Part shown: positions 17,148 through 26,490 of the stretch, in pieces
Position numbering within the stretch: position 1 is the first letter of the stretch
Layout: every line of letters begins with the position of its first letter
From: Bdellovibrionaceae bacterium UBA6502
GTDB taxonomy: Bacteria > Bdellovibrionota > Bdellovibrionia > Bdellovibrionales > UBA840
Assembly (NCBI GenBank): GCA_002436415.1
Contig: DJMA01000042.1
Span: forward strand, 1-64,000
DNA length: 64,000 nt
Direction of reading: 5' to 3'
Notes under the pieces: generated by a model
The model's input: the letters and a program-made list of their open reading frames with translations, nothing else
Database searches by the model: none
What the model was told of the DNA's origin: nothing
Position numbers and translations under genes: made by a program

Positions 17148-18806
17148 TTATTTTAAATTTCTAACAGCTTCTTTAACTTTTTTTACATAATCTACATAAT
17201 TATTTTGCAGGTCATTTACCGTCAATTTCGCTTCGATATCAGGGCTAACACCTAGGTTTTCAATTGGATTTTGGTCAACCCGGTAGGCAAGGCTTTCTGT
17301 CACGCGGAAGTTACTGATTCCTAATAGGTTCGGGAAAGAGTATCCTAGCACGTATCCACCAGCTCCAGCTGTTCTTACTCCCATGATTGTTGCTCGCTTG
17401 TTATCTTGCATAATCGTTGGAAAAAAGTCTCCACCGGAAAAATCAAGTTCATTGATTAAAACTAAAATTGGTTTCGTGTAGTGAGTGATATTTGGATTGA
17501 TCTTATCCACACCTGCAATCCAATGCGGTTTAGACATTGTTTTACCTTTTTTCCACTCTTCTAGGAAAAGCTCGCAATAGCCTTTGTAGAAGTTTATGAA
17601 TTGTAGACTAACTGGGAAGCCAGAGATTCTTTCACCAATTAATTTGATGGCATCGGAATCGCTTCGGATTGCATTTAAAATACCACTTAGAGCAGCACAG
17701 CTTGCAACCTGTGTTGGGGTAATGGACATTTTATGTTTAGGTGTTTCCAGTGCTTGATCACTCAAATTGGAAGCCAATGCGTATAGGTAGAAAACGCTAC
17801 CACCTGGGTTATTTAATTGGTCAATAACTAGTTTGTCTGTGTGCTCTTCCATATAGGCGATGATTTTCTCAAAGCTCTCAATGGATTTGTTGTAGTCTGA
17901 TACTGAATAAGTTGGAATACGAACAACTCCAATTTTTTCTTCACCTTCTTGGTAAACATAAGCGCGAAAAAGGCTGTCTTCTAGCTCTTCTACTTCTTCG
18001 GCTTTTCCTAAATCGGGCAGGTAACCATTTTTTTCACCAATGTTTTGCGGATTTAAATCAAAAGTGTCTGCCGCGTAGTTCATCATTGGACTTTTTATTT
18101 CTGGTTTTGCAAAAAGTGGGTCTTTGATTGGATCTTTCATCGACATATCTAGATTAGGAACCAATTCAGGAGTGTATTCCCAGATCAGTTGTCTAGATAC
18201 AATTTTATCTTTGTTCTTTGGTTTTACTGTAATTAGCAATGGCCCTCGAGGAACGGAATAACCACGGTTTGCACGTCTGTTTGTCAAAGCGAATTCTGCC
18301 AAAGCTTGGTCTGTCTGTTCTACGTTGTTTTCATAAATTTTTAAGGACTGAACCACTTCGTTCACCGGCTTGCCATCGAACTCAATAATTTCGTCTCCGG
18401 CTTCAAAAGGGAAGCTATGGGCTGAAAGTTTGTTTCGGTCTACGTGGACAATAAAGTATCTACCTTCGGCACTGCGTACAGTGAAACCAAGGCTTGATTG
18501 CTCTGTCGAGTGAAAACGGATCGAAACATGGTAATCTCTTGTTGAGTAGACAAAACTCATAATGGCTTTTTTAGCTTCTGCAATTGTAAGATCTGAATCT
18601 TGCTCGATGAGCTCTCTTGCTTTTTGGTATTCAAGCTCAATATCCCAGTTGTCGAATTGTTTTTTCCATGGGGCAGGTGAGTAACTGATTGAATACACTG
18701 AAGCGATAAAGTCTAAAGCTTCTAAGCTTGCTTGTTTTACCTGTGGGTTCGCATTGGCAAGCACAGACATGGATAATATTAGAAAAAGTTTTACGATGAA
18801 TTTCAT
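17148..18806 (-). CDS. Secreted S41-family peptidase with PDZ domain
   Basis: A 552-residue C-terminal-processing-type protease. Signal peptide MKFIVKLFLILSMSVLANA, PDZ-like domain about residues 105-155 (LGFTVRS through GDEIIEFDGKPV), then the S41 core with LVIDQLNNPGGS near 330 and the catalytic Ser near 457 in ELDFSGGDFF. An insertion of about 100 residues precedes the core. The start was set at ATG 18806, four bases after GGGGGG; the frame opens at GTG 18821. It is likely periplasmic; substrate unknown. Confidence 0.88.
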   Translation of the reverse strand: MKFIVKLFLILSMSVLANANPQVKQASLEALDFIASVYSISYSPAPWKKQFDNWDIELEYQKARELIEQDSDLTIAEAKKAIMSFVYSTRDYHVSIRFHSTEQSSLGFTVRSAEGRYFIVHVDRNKLSAHSFPFEAGDEIIEFDGKPVNEVVQSLKIYENNVEQTDQALAEFALTNRRANRGYSVPRGPLLITVKPKNKDKIVSRQLIWEYTPELVPNLDMSMKDPIKDPLFAKPEIKSPMMNYAADTFDLNPQNIGEKNGYLPDLGKAEEVEELEDSLFRAYVYQEGEEKIGVVRIPTYSVSDYNKSIESFEKIIAYMEEHTDKLVIDQLNNPGGSVFYLYALASNLSDQALETPKHKMSITPTQVASCAALSGILNAIRSDSDAIKLIGERISGFPVSLQFINFYKGYCELFLEEWKKGKTMSKPHWIAGVDKINPNITHYTKPILVLINELDFSGGDFFPTIMQDNKRATIMGVRTAGAGGYVLGYSFPNLLGISNFRVTESLAYRVDQNPIENLGVSPDIEAKLTVNDLQNNYVDYVKKVKEAVRNLK

Positions 18807-19081
18807 TGACCCCCCGATCACTTAGATAATGTGTTCTTCTATAAGAAACTTGAATTAAAAGCTAGGTTTCGAGTTAATGGAAATTCTTATGCCAGCTATT
18901 AATTTTGTTCTTATATGCTTTATTTGTATTTGAGACTATTAATAAAGAAAGTTTGCTTAGCGATCCGGTTTTCTATAGAAAAATTGGATGGGTGAAAACT
19001 ATAGAGTAGCTGTAATAAATTCAGCGGGAGTAGACTTTCTTGGCCCTTTGCGGCATATTTTGCAGTCTTAGGAGACTGAAA

Positions 19082-19651
19082 ATGACAGGTACAATTATCG
19101 AATCTTGTGATCAATTTAAAAGTGTTGGAAAGATCAGACGCGCTCACGGAATCCGTGGGGAATTATTTTTAATTTCTTTTTCGAAAAACTTTGATTGGTT
19201 AGAGGATGTGAATGAAGCGACTCTAGTAAAGCGCGAGGAAGTAGAAGAGGGAAATTTCAAAGAAGTTCGTTATCAGTTTCCAATAAATAAAGCCAAAACT
19301 CACAAAGTGGGAAGAATTTTAAAGCTAGACGGAATCACTGATAGAAACTTAGCTGAGAGTTTTGAAGGGGCTGTTTTTCAAGTTCCACAGGGTCTTTTTG
19401 AGACTACGGAAAGTTCTGAAGATTTTTATCTCCTTCAGTTGAAAGATTTTGATTTAATCGATCAAGAGCAAGAGCTTCGAGGCAAGGTTAGTGCATTTGG
19501 CAACAATGGCGCGCAAGATCTTTTAGTTATCAGCACTGCAGAAGGAAATGAATTTGAAGTTCCTTATGTTGAGTCTTGGATCAAGCAATTGGACTTTACA
19601 GAAAAGAAAATTGTTATGAATCTTCCTGATGGGATCGAAGAAAACAATTAA
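19082..19651 (+). CDS. rimM: 16S rRNA processing protein RimM
   Basis: RimM binds uS19 and helps mature the 30S head. The product is 189 residues, with the N-terminal VGKIRRAHGIRGELFL motif and a C-terminal PRC-barrel (EDFYLLQLKDFDL through FEVPYVESWI). ATG 19082 has AGGAGA 7 nt upstream; the frame is open from 19040 but lacks a better site. trmD follows after 3 bases. In most bacteria it lies right behind rpsP/khpA; here it is about 14 kb away. Confidence 0.94.
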   Translation: MTGTIIESCDQFKSVGKIRRAHGIRGELFLISFSKNFDWLEDVNEATLVKREEVEEGNFKEVRYQFPINKAKTHKVGRILKLDGITDRNLAESFEGAVFQVPQGLFETTESSEDFYLLQLKDFDLIDQEQELRGKVSAFGNNGAQDLLVISTAEGNEFEVPYVESWIKQLDFTEKKIVMNLPDGIEENN

Positions 19652-19654
19652 TTC

Positions 19655-20431
19655 ATGAAATTCACAGTCATTAGTCCTTTTCAAGAAATGTTTGAAGGAC
19701 CAAGCAAACTAGGTTTGGTTGGTTCGGGAATTCAAAAAGGACTGATTGATCTTGAGTTTATTAATCCTCGTAAATTTACTAGCGATATACACCAAAGCAT
19801 TGATGATCGCCCTTATGGCGGTGGTGATGGTATGCTGATGAGCCCAGGCCCTCTGGGTTCAGCCATTGAAGAGTTTAAAAGTAAAAACCCTAAGGCAAAG
19901 CTGATCTATTTAAGTCCGCAAGGAAAAGTGTTTAATCAACAAATGGCCAAAGAATTTTATAAAGATGGTAATGTCGGGCTTTTATGTGGACGCTACGCAG
20001 GTGTTGATGAGCGCTTGATTAGTTCTGAAGTAGACTTGGAAGTGTCTATGGGGGACTTTATATTGTCCGGCGCTGAGATTGCCTCTATGGCTATTATTGA
20101 TGCGGTTTCTAGGCTGGTGCCAGGGGTTTTGGGGAACTCAGAATCTCCAGTAAAAGAAAGTTTTGAAGAAGGTCTTTTGGAGTGGCCACAGTTTACCAGA
20201 CCACGTGACTATAAAGGAATGACAGTCCCTGAAGTTTTATTAAGCGGGGACCACAAAAAGATTGATAAATGGCGAAAATTACTTAGTATCCTTAGAACAC
20301 TGGATAGACGCCCCGAATTATTAAATGATTCTGGTGTGGATGCTGCGGAAATTCAGGAAGCTAGGGATTTATTTCAAAAAATGAGCACTCATGAGAAGCA
20401 AATTTGCGGTTTAAGTGAGGGGCTCGAATAA
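19655..20431 (+). CDS. trmD: tRNA (guanine-37-N1)-methyltransferase TrmD
   Basis: A SPOUT-class enzyme that makes m1G37 and so prevents frameshifting at proline codons. The 258-residue product shows DDRPYGGGDGMLMSPGPL, YLSPQGKVFNQ, LLCGRYAGVDERL, and the trefoil-knot SAM site SMGDFILSGAEIASM. Length is normal. It sits between rimM and rplS with short gaps, in one transcription unit. Confidence 0.97.
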   Translation: MKFTVISPFQEMFEGPSKLGLVGSGIQKGLIDLEFINPRKFTSDIHQSIDDRPYGGGDGMLMSPGPLGSAIEEFKSKNPKAKLIYLSPQGKVFNQQMAKEFYKDGNVGLLCGRYAGVDERLISSEVDLEVSMGDFILSGAEIASMAIIDAVSRLVPGVLGNSESPVKESFEEGLLEWPQFTRPRDYKGMTVPEVLLSGDHKKIDKWRKLLSILRTLDRRPELLNDSGVDAAEIQEARDLFQKMSTHEKQICGLSEGLE

Positions 20432-20491
20432 TTTATTTGACGCACTTACCAGAAAGTGATAGCACAAGTGCTTCGGATTAGGAGTTTAGAC

Positions 20492-20866
20492 ATGGATATC
20501 GTAAAAAAAGTTACTGCTGGAAGACATAGCTTTAATGAAGTACCAGAATTCGGTACTGGAGATACAGTAGAAGTACACGTAAAAGTAAAAGAGGGTGAAA
20601 AAGAACGTATTCAGAAGTTCAAAGGCACCGTAATTAAAACACAAGGAACAGGAACTGCTCACAGTTTCACAGTTCGTAAAATGGCTTCTGGTGTAGGCGT
20701 GGAAAGAACTTTCCCATTTGCTTCTCCTAACGTGGCTCAAGTAGACCTTTTAGCTCGTGGTAAAATTAGACAGTCTCGTCTTTATTACTTACGTGAGCTA
20801 CGTGGTAAGAAAGCTCGTATTACTTCTGAGCTTGTTACTCCTGCTTCAAGCAAGAAATCTAAATAA
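20492..20866 (+). CDS. rplS: 50S ribosomal protein bL19
   Basis: A 124-residue large-subunit protein at the 30S-50S interface. It has FGTGDTVEVHVKVKEGEKER, then QKFKGTVIKTQG and YYLRELRGKKARI near the end, typical of bL19. ATG 20492 is preceded by AGGAG; the open frame starts at 20456 but lacks a site. It ends the rimM-trmD-rplS unit at a clear terminator. Confidence 0.97.
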   Translation: MDIVKKVTAGRHSFNEVPEFGTGDTVEVHVKVKEGEKERIQKFKGTVIKTQGTGTAHSFTVRKMASGVGVERTFPFASPNVAQVDLLARGKIRQSRLYYLRELRGKKARITSELVTPASSKKSK

Positions 20867-20895
20867 TCGATTTATCTTTTATAGATAAGATTTCG

Positions 20896-20923
20896 AAAGC
20901 CACCTCTCAAGGGTGGCTTTTTG
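20896..20923 (+). terminator. Rho-independent terminator after rplS
   Basis: AAAGCCACC and GGTGGCTTT form a 9-bp stem around a 7-base loop, running into TTTTTGTG. It ends the rimM-trmD-rplS transcript. Confidence 0.92.
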
Positions 20924-20994
20924 TGTTTATTGAGAAGGAAGCTGACAAAAGTTTTTTTCCTGAATAAACTAATTGAAAAGAACTGAGGGAAGTC

Positions 20995-21321
20995 ATGAGT
21001 AAAATGCTTCAAACATTAGTATGTTGTTATTTCTTACTTCAGTGCCTTTGCTCGTTTGCTTCTAACTTTTCAGAATGTCGTTTTAAAGTAAAGGTACTAA
21101 AGAAAACCAATAAAGAGATTCACTTAGAATATATAGAGAGTCTTTCTGAAAATCCAAGTTGTCGTATTAATGAGAAAAATAGCGCAATGAAAATAGAGAA
21201 CCTAAAATCATCGCCTGACTTATTTGTTGTAGGAAGAGAGCTGGAATTAAAGCTTTGGAAGTATTCTGCAATGGGAGTAAATGGGGCTGTAAATGCTGTT
21301 GAGTATACAGTGATTAAGTAG
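20995..21321 (+). CDS. Small secreted protein, unknown function
   Basis: A 108-residue product with a signal peptide ending near residue 22 (LCSFAS) and a small mature domain with two Cys (ECRFKV and PSCRIN) that could form a disulfide. GAGG precedes the ATG. The pattern of beta-strand-like segments ends in NAVEYTVIK. I do not recognise the family. It stands alone between rplS and the large surface protein. Confidence 0.65.
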   Translation: MSKMLQTLVCCYFLLQCLCSFASNFSECRFKVKVLKKTNKEIHLEYIESLSENPSCRINEKNSAMKIENLKSSPDLFVVGRELELKLWKYSAMGVNGAVNAVEYTVIK

Positions 21322-21434
21322 CCTGTAAAAACAATGAACAAGCAAGGCTTGTTTGTATAAGTTGTCGTAATTAAAAAAGAAAATGTAGTTTTAAGCTGTA
21401 TCATTTTGAAAGGCTGCCAATCTGTTTTACAGGC
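21321..21434. repeat. 114-bp segment with terminal inverted repeats
   Basis: GCCTGTAAAAACA at the left and TGTTTTACAGGC at the right are inverted, with one extra A on the left. An inner 7-bp hairpin AACAAGC-AAG-GCTTGTT lies at 21337-21353. It covers nearly the whole gap and starts at the stop codon of the preceding gene. No target duplication is evident. It may be a decayed mobile element or a structured 3' end. Confidence 0.4.
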
Positions 21435-21540
21435 CTTGTTTCATAATGCTACGTTTTTAAAGTAGAGTTTAGAGATAGTTTGCGTGCCTGATATATTGGA
21501 TTCACTGTTGAGTGTATTGATGCAATTCGGGGGATTTTGT

Positions 21541-24534
21541 ATGCAAGTTCTTACTCTAATTCGTGTTCTATTTTTTAATCTTATCTTTCTTTTTTGGGCA
21601 TCAATTGCATTTTCAGGTGTCGCCCATCAAATTCCATCAGACCTACTAGCTGATGATTACGAATCAAGTGATAAGAGTGTAAATATCGTTGTTAGAAATG
21701 GTGTAAAAGAATTGCGCTTTAAAAAGAACCAAAGCGTAAATTTTAAGGTGAATCTTTCCAAGGCAGGACTCTACAAAGTAAGAGTGCATTATTCTTCAAA
21801 GGGCACAACTCCACAATTAAACGCAAAAGTGAACGACGGACAAAAACTAGATTTTAATTTCGAAGCCACTCCCTATAATTCCGATTATGTGGATCGCAAT
21901 ATTCCTGAATACTTTGAATTTTTATATGGAGAACAAATTTTTACTCTCAAGGCAAAGTCGGACAACTTTTATCTTGTTCGATTGGAATTTATAAAAGTGG
22001 ACTATCTGTATGAAAAAGTACCTGGAGAAATTCGTGCCGGTGCTTTTTTTAAAAACCCAGATCCGGTTACAACCTATGTCCGTGATGGGCAACAGGAAAT
22101 TCAATTTAAAAAAGATCAAAAAATATTTTATAAGCTCGATGTAAAAGAAGCTGGTTACTACGATTTGTACCTAGAATATTCTTCTCCCAACTACAATCCT
22201 TTGATTCGTCTTGATTTTCAAGAAGCTAGTGTGGATGATTCGCAACTGCCAAAAACTTCTAGTGCTTCTGATTTTATCGATGAAGCAACAGGGCACAGAA
22301 TAAAGCTTTACCCCGGTTACAATGAGATGGAGTTTTTGTCTATGCGTGCTGGTTTCAATTTAAGAAAAGTAGAGCTGAAGCGAATTGGTTCTTTATCTAC
22401 CGATGTTCCAGGGAAAGTGTCGGCTGCAGAATTGCTGTCTACGAGTGGCTATGGAAAAGTTCTTAAAAATGGCGGTGAATGGGAATACCAATTTCAAAAA
22501 AATGAAAGAGTAAAATATAGAATTAATGTAGCAGAGGATATGTATCTTAAATTTGATTTTAAATACATTGCGCAAGAGGAAGATGCTTTGATTGAATTTG
22601 GTGTTGGCAATTCTTTGTATAACTACGGAGCTGAAAAAACAAATGAATGGAAGAATATCGAGGCTAATGACTCAATATTTTTCAGTAAAGGTTCTCATGA
22701 AATAACAATCCGAGCTAAAAACTCTGGTTTTCGTTTGCGAAATTTTAATGCCAAAGAAGGCAATGCTGGACAGGCTTTGGCATTGTATCAGGTCAACAGT
22801 GGCGGTCCTACAAAGGCTGAGTTTAAAGCAGAGTTAGGAATTAACGATAGTTTACAGGTTTTTAATGGAGATCAAAATTTAAAAATGGCAGTCTTTGGTA
22901 GTTTTGCAGACTCCACCAGAGAAATTTCATTGCACTCCCGTGATTCCAGCGTACCAACGGAAGTTCCTACGGATATTTTCAAAACTTTACGGGTAGAGAA
23001 AAATACCGCGGATTACCACTCCTCTGGTTTAGTGTATCGGTTTTCGGCAAAGCCCGGCAATTATAGAGTTCGACTTCATAGTGTGTCTTTGAATGTGGAA
23101 CAACGTATTCGGGTAGAGAGTGAAGATGATAGTTTAAAGGAAGTGTTTGTTGTCCCAAGTAATTCGAAGAATGTTGCCTACTCGGTAGAATATGATTTGA
23201 GTCTTGGCAATGGGGAGAGGGAATTGATTATTAATTTAATTCCAGAGTTCCCAACCGAAAAATTTCAATTGGCAGGGATTGAAATATTCAGTGATTCTGA
23301 ATTAAATTGGAGTTTTCCAAATTTAGCAAAACGTTATATCTCAAATGGTGGTCGTGGCAGTAAAGATGGCTTGAGTTGGGAAAATGCTGCAAATATTGGT
23401 AAGTTAAATCAAATGATCGGAGAGCTTTCTAATACTGGAGGCGAAGTTTTAATAGATTCTCAGTCTGGCGTTTATGAGCTAAACAGTGAGCTAGTTATCA
23501 AAAAAGGCGGAGCTTCTTCTTCTAAGAAAGTGATAGTTCGTTCTAGTAGTCCAAATGCTTATGTAGGTAGAGCAGAGTTTGCTGGCACAAGGATTGATCC
23601 TTGGCCTGAGGCTGGAGCTGGTAGTCCCAAGGGAAAACAGCTTTTTGTTTTACTAGATGGTGCCGATAACCTTGAGTTTAGAGATATTAGTGTCAAAAAC
23701 TTTGGGAATGGAGTCGTTAGAGTTGGTGCTAATATTGAGAACCTTAGTCTGATCGATATGGACGCTAAAAATGTTGCGAAATTTTTTGAAAATTACATCT
23801 CTGATTCTGCTCAAAGTCCAAGTGCTGATGTAGATGGTTTAGTTGCAAAATTTATTGATATCCGTGGTTACGACCAAGGTGGTTTTCGATTTAAACATCA
23901 TTCTAAAAATTTGTTGGTTCGCCATATTTATGGAGACTCTGAAATGCAAAGGGGAGCCTGCACTGCTAAGGATAAATGTGATTTTGCTATGGGAATCTCA
24001 GTAGAAGGGCATAATGAGAATGTTGTATTGAGGCAATCTACCATGTTGAATCACCATCAATTCAATGATTTTTCTGGTGCTTATTACAATGGTGACAGTG
24101 TTGCTTCAGAAGGGGATGTTACCAATTTATTAATTATGGATTTTATTGCTGCAGGCAATACTGATGCTGGCTTTGATATTAAAACGCAAGATGCAGTATT
24201 AATTAGAACTGTAGCCATTGATAACAAAAGAAACTATCGTAGCTGGAAAAGTATGGAGTTAGAGCAAGTTAGCTCCATTTCTCCAAATCATCGAGGTGGT
24301 AGTGGCTCTAGGAATCATTTTTGGGCTTATAAGAATAGTCCGCAAATCTATATTTATAACTCTTTCGTTTACGATGAAGAAGACATCCCAACTTTTGCCT
24401 GGGATGATAATCCAAAAGCCACTTTTCACGTATCGGACGAGAGTATTTTTCAAATCAAAAATCTAGATTTTCTGCGAGAAAAGCAAGGCTCTTATTTGAA
24501 AATTTCTGAAGATACGATTCTTATACAAAACTAA
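21541..24534 (+). CDS. Large secreted protein: carbohydrate-binding-like modules plus parallel beta-helix
   Basis: A 997-residue secreted protein. After a signal peptide (cleavage near residue 25) come at least three related beta-sandwich modules at about 25-155, 160-290 and 305-410. Each has a FKKNQ/FQKNE core, a segment like GLYKVRVHYSS or GYYDLYLEYSS, and an end like FYLVRLEFIKV or FNLRKVELKRI, which suggests CBM6/malectin-type folds. A fourth divergent unit lies at about 485-595. From about 600 the YISNGGRGSKDGLSWENA motif opens a right-handed beta-helix as in pectate-lyase-like proteins. ATG 21541 has GGGGGA upstream. It may bind or cleave polysaccharide; catalytic residues are not clear. 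Confidence 0.8.
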   Translation: MQVLTLIRVLFFNLIFLFWASIAFSGVAHQIPSDLLADDYESSDKSVNIVVRNGVKELRFKKNQSVNFKVNLSKAGLYKVRVHYSSKGTTPQLNAKVNDGQKLDFNFEATPYNSDYVDRNIPEYFEFLYGEQIFTLKAKSDNFYLVRLEFIKVDYLYEKVPGEIRAGAFFKNPDPVTTYVRDGQQEIQFKKDQKIFYKLDVKEAGYYDLYLEYSSPNYNPLIRLDFQEASVDDSQLPKTSSASDFIDEATGHRIKLYPGYNEMEFLSMRAGFNLRKVELKRIGSLSTDVPGKVSAAELLSTSGYGKVLKNGGEWEYQFQKNERVKYRINVAEDMYLKFDFKYIAQEEDALIEFGVGNSLYNYGAEKTNEWKNIEANDSIFFSKGSHEITIRAKNSGFRLRNFNAKEGNAGQALALYQVNSGGPTKAEFKAELGINDSLQVFNGDQNLKMAVFGSFADSTREISLHSRDSSVPTEVPTDIFKTLRVEKNTADYHSSGLVYRFSAKPGNYRVRLHSVSLNVEQRIRVESEDDSLKEVFVVPSNSKNVAYSVEYDLSLGNGERELIINLIPEFPTEKFQLAGIEIFSDSELNWSFPNLAKRYISNGGRGSKDGLSWENAANIGKLNQMIGELSNTGGEVLIDSQSGVYELNSELVIKKGGASSSKKVIVRSSSPNAYVGRAEFAGTRIDPWPEAGAGSPKGKQLFVLLDGADNLEFRDISVKNFGNGVVRVGANIENLSLIDMDAKNVAKFFENYISDSAQSPSADVDGLVAKFIDIRGYDQGGFRFKHHSKNLLVRHIYGDSEMQRGACTAKDKCDFAMGISVEGHNENVVLRQSTMLNHHQFNDFSGAYYNGDSVASEGDVTNLLIMDFIAAGNTDAGFDIKTQDAVLIRTVAIDNKRNYRSWKSMELEQVSSISPNHRGGSGSRNHFWAYKNSPQIYIYNSFVYDEEDIPTFAWDDNPKATFHVSDESIFQIKNLDFLREKQGSYLKISEDTILIQN

Positions 24535-24556
24535 GTATTTTATTTTGTCAGGCTTT

Positions 24557-24574
24557 AGCCCTCTCTCTAGGGCT
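24557..24574. other. Small hairpin after the surface protein gene
   Basis: AGCCCT, loop CTCTCT, AGGGCT. The T tract is distant (TTTTAGG some 15 bases later), so it is only a weak terminator candidate. The remaining gap to rpsD at 24830 is T-rich and holds nothing else I can name. Confidence 0.35.
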
Positions 24575-24829
24575 GATGTCTGATGTTTTAGGATTTTTGT
24601 GCTGTTTTGATAGGCGCGATTTTTTTCTGTTACTTTCAATGTGCTATTTGTCTAAAACTTGTAAAAGCTCGTTATCAGTTGGCTGTCGTTTAGCTTTATT
24701 TTAGTTTTCATTGGGCTTTCTCTCTGCTTTCAATATGTTTTCTGTAGGTTTGTATTTAGCTTTAGGAAGCTAAAAATCTAGGTCTTTTTTGCTTTTGAAT
24801 TTATAAGACCTCTTTTGAAGGAGATCAGT

Positions 24830-25459
24830 ATGGCGAAAACAAAGCGTCTCAAAAGTAGTTTTAAAATTCAAAGAAGATTGATGTGTGAGTTGCCAGGCTT
24901 AGGTAAGCCAGGTGCGATGGATCGTAGACCTTATCCACCAGGGCAGCACGGTAATACTAGAAGAAAATTTTCTGACCATTCTTTGCAGTTAATTGAAAAG
25001 CAGAAAGTGCTTTTTCACTATGGTTTAAGAGAAAAACAATTACGTCATTTTATTAAGAGAGCGAAAAAAGGTTCTGGTTCCAATTGGACACAAAAAACCA
25101 TTAGTCTTTTAGAGTCTCGTCTAGATAATGTTTTATTTAGAGCTTCCTTTGCAAGTAGCATCGCTGCTGCCAAGCAATTGTGTTCGCATAGGAAGGTTTT
25201 GGTAAATGGTAAAATCGTAGACATCCGTTCTGCTATTTTAAAGCCAGGAGATGTGGTTAGCTTGAAAGATTCTTGTTACCAAAACCAAGTTTTCATGCAC
25301 GCACAATCTGTGAAGCGCCTAGAGCTTCCATTGCACTTAGAAGTTACTGAAAAAGATTCTAAGCCAGCAATTTTGGTGAAGGACAAACCTCCGGGAGATG
25401 CGAATCCATTTCCTTTTAACGAAAATCTTTTCACCGAGTATTATTCGAAACGAGGATAG
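24830..25459 (+). CDS. rpsD: 30S ribosomal protein uS4
   Basis: A 209-residue uS4-family protein with the PPGQHG motif, LIEKQKVLFHYGLREKQL, and an S4 RNA-binding domain (LESRLDNVLFRASF, HRKVLVNGKIVDIRS), ending in ENLFTEYYSKRG like other uS4 proteins. AAGGAG precedes ATG 24830. It stands outside the usual alpha operon (no rpsM, rpsK, rpoA), so it may be a second, paralogous copy; that cannot be decided from this window. The next gene starts after 2 bases. Confidence 0.93.
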   Translation: MAKTKRLKSSFKIQRRLMCELPGLGKPGAMDRRPYPPGQHGNTRRKFSDHSLQLIEKQKVLFHYGLREKQLRHFIKRAKKGSGSNWTQKTISLLESRLDNVLFRASFASSIAAAKQLCSHRKVLVNGKIVDIRSAILKPGDVVSLKDSCYQNQVFMHAQSVKRLELPLHLEVTEKDSKPAILVKDKPPGDANPFPFNENLFTEYYSKRG

Positions 25460-25461
25460 TC

Positions 25462-25866
25462 ATGAAGCAAGCAATGGAAAGGCTTGGTGAATGGGAAGAG
25501 ATTAGTTTAAAAGCGATTCATCAATGCGAAAATAATGTAGAGAAGATTGCTCTTTTACAAAGGGCTTTCTCAATGAGCCTTGATTTTCTCAAAGAGGAAA
25601 TTTTATTTTTTCATTCCATCAATAGCTTTAGTCTATTACAAATTGCTACGGAAAATTTAGTCCATGTGATGTTGGAAGAAGATTTAAGTGATGAAGCCTA
25701 TGAAACAATTATGTTGGCTGAATCAGCTCTGAGAGGGTTTTTGAAGCCTGAATATCCAGAGGATATCCAAGAACTTGCCCTTAAGGAAATTGGTCTCCTG
25801 GTAGGGGAAGGAACGGGAGCTAAGGCTTTCGATGGCAATCAAAATTTACAGTTAGTAATTCATTAA
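25462..25866 (+). CDS. Hypothetical protein coupled to rpsD
   Basis: A 134-residue acidic, mostly helical cytoplasmic protein with no signal peptide. It starts 2 bases after the rpsD stop (GAGG in the rpsD end acts as ribosome-binding site) and so is probably co-translated. I do not recognise the family. Its last 15 bases overlap the end of a minus-strand reading frame. Confidence 0.65.
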   Translation: MKQAMERLGEWEEISLKAIHQCENNVEKIALLQRAFSMSLDFLKEEILFFHSINSFSLLQIATENLVHVMLEEDLSDEAYETIMLAESALRGFLKPEYPEDIQELALKEIGLLVGEGTGAKAFDGNQNLQLVIH

Positions 25867-26487
25867 AAAAAGCCCGATTTCATCTGTTAAGGCTTTTCTA
25901 CTAGTGGAAGGCCTTTTCATCATTTTCCAAAACAATCCACGGTGATTTCTTGATAGATAGTCACTAAACTCGGCACTTGGATCGAAAGCATAGGACTTAT
26001 AGTTTTCCCAAGAGGAAAAACCCTCTTTGAAAGCAGTAATTAATTGCTTTTCTCGAGCCAGGTAGTGTTTTTTGCTTGATAGATTCATGCTCTCACTCAA
26101 ACTACAGTTTAAATAAGATGCGGTTTTTTTGTCGTAGCCTAGCTCCTTCATTAGGCGTATTGCCAATGACTCTAGAGTCTCATTTTCTTGTTGGTAAAAG
26201 CTCTTAATTGCCAAGAGGTAAGTTTTATCGATATTACGTCCCGTTTGTGGAAGTTTTCTCTGTGCTAATTTTCTTAGTTTTGTTCTTTCATAGGAGCGCA
26301 TGCGATTAAGTGTACTTATTATTTTATCGGTAAGTTTGCTTCTACGAGAATAATTGGCTCTATCAACAGGCTCTAGAAGAAACATGGACATTTCTCTGGC
26401 AATATGCGTTTTGTGAAAGAGTTCAGTGTCTTCTCCGCAAGCTTTTTGCTCCAGTGCTTGCATGGCCTCACCGCATACCGAGATCAC
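25852..26487 (-). pseudogene. Downstream part of a gene split by an in-frame stop
   Basis: A 211-residue frame that opens at GTG 26487, three bases after the TAA (26491-26493) of the preceding frame and in the same reading frame. No Shine-Dalgarno sequence precedes this GTG, and the ATG eight codons later has only GGTGAGG two bases away. It therefore looks like the second half of one gene of about 310 codons interrupted by a nonsense codon, not an independent gene. The sequence is basic and helical with Cys near its start (VCGEAMQALEQKACGED); no family recognised. Confidence 0.5.
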
Positions 26488-26490
26488 TGC

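Noticed and set aside
18807..19081. Possible small RNA (such as SRP RNA) in the gap before rimM
   Set aside because: I looked for the conserved GGAAGGAAGCA-type SRP loop and for strong hairpins and found neither.
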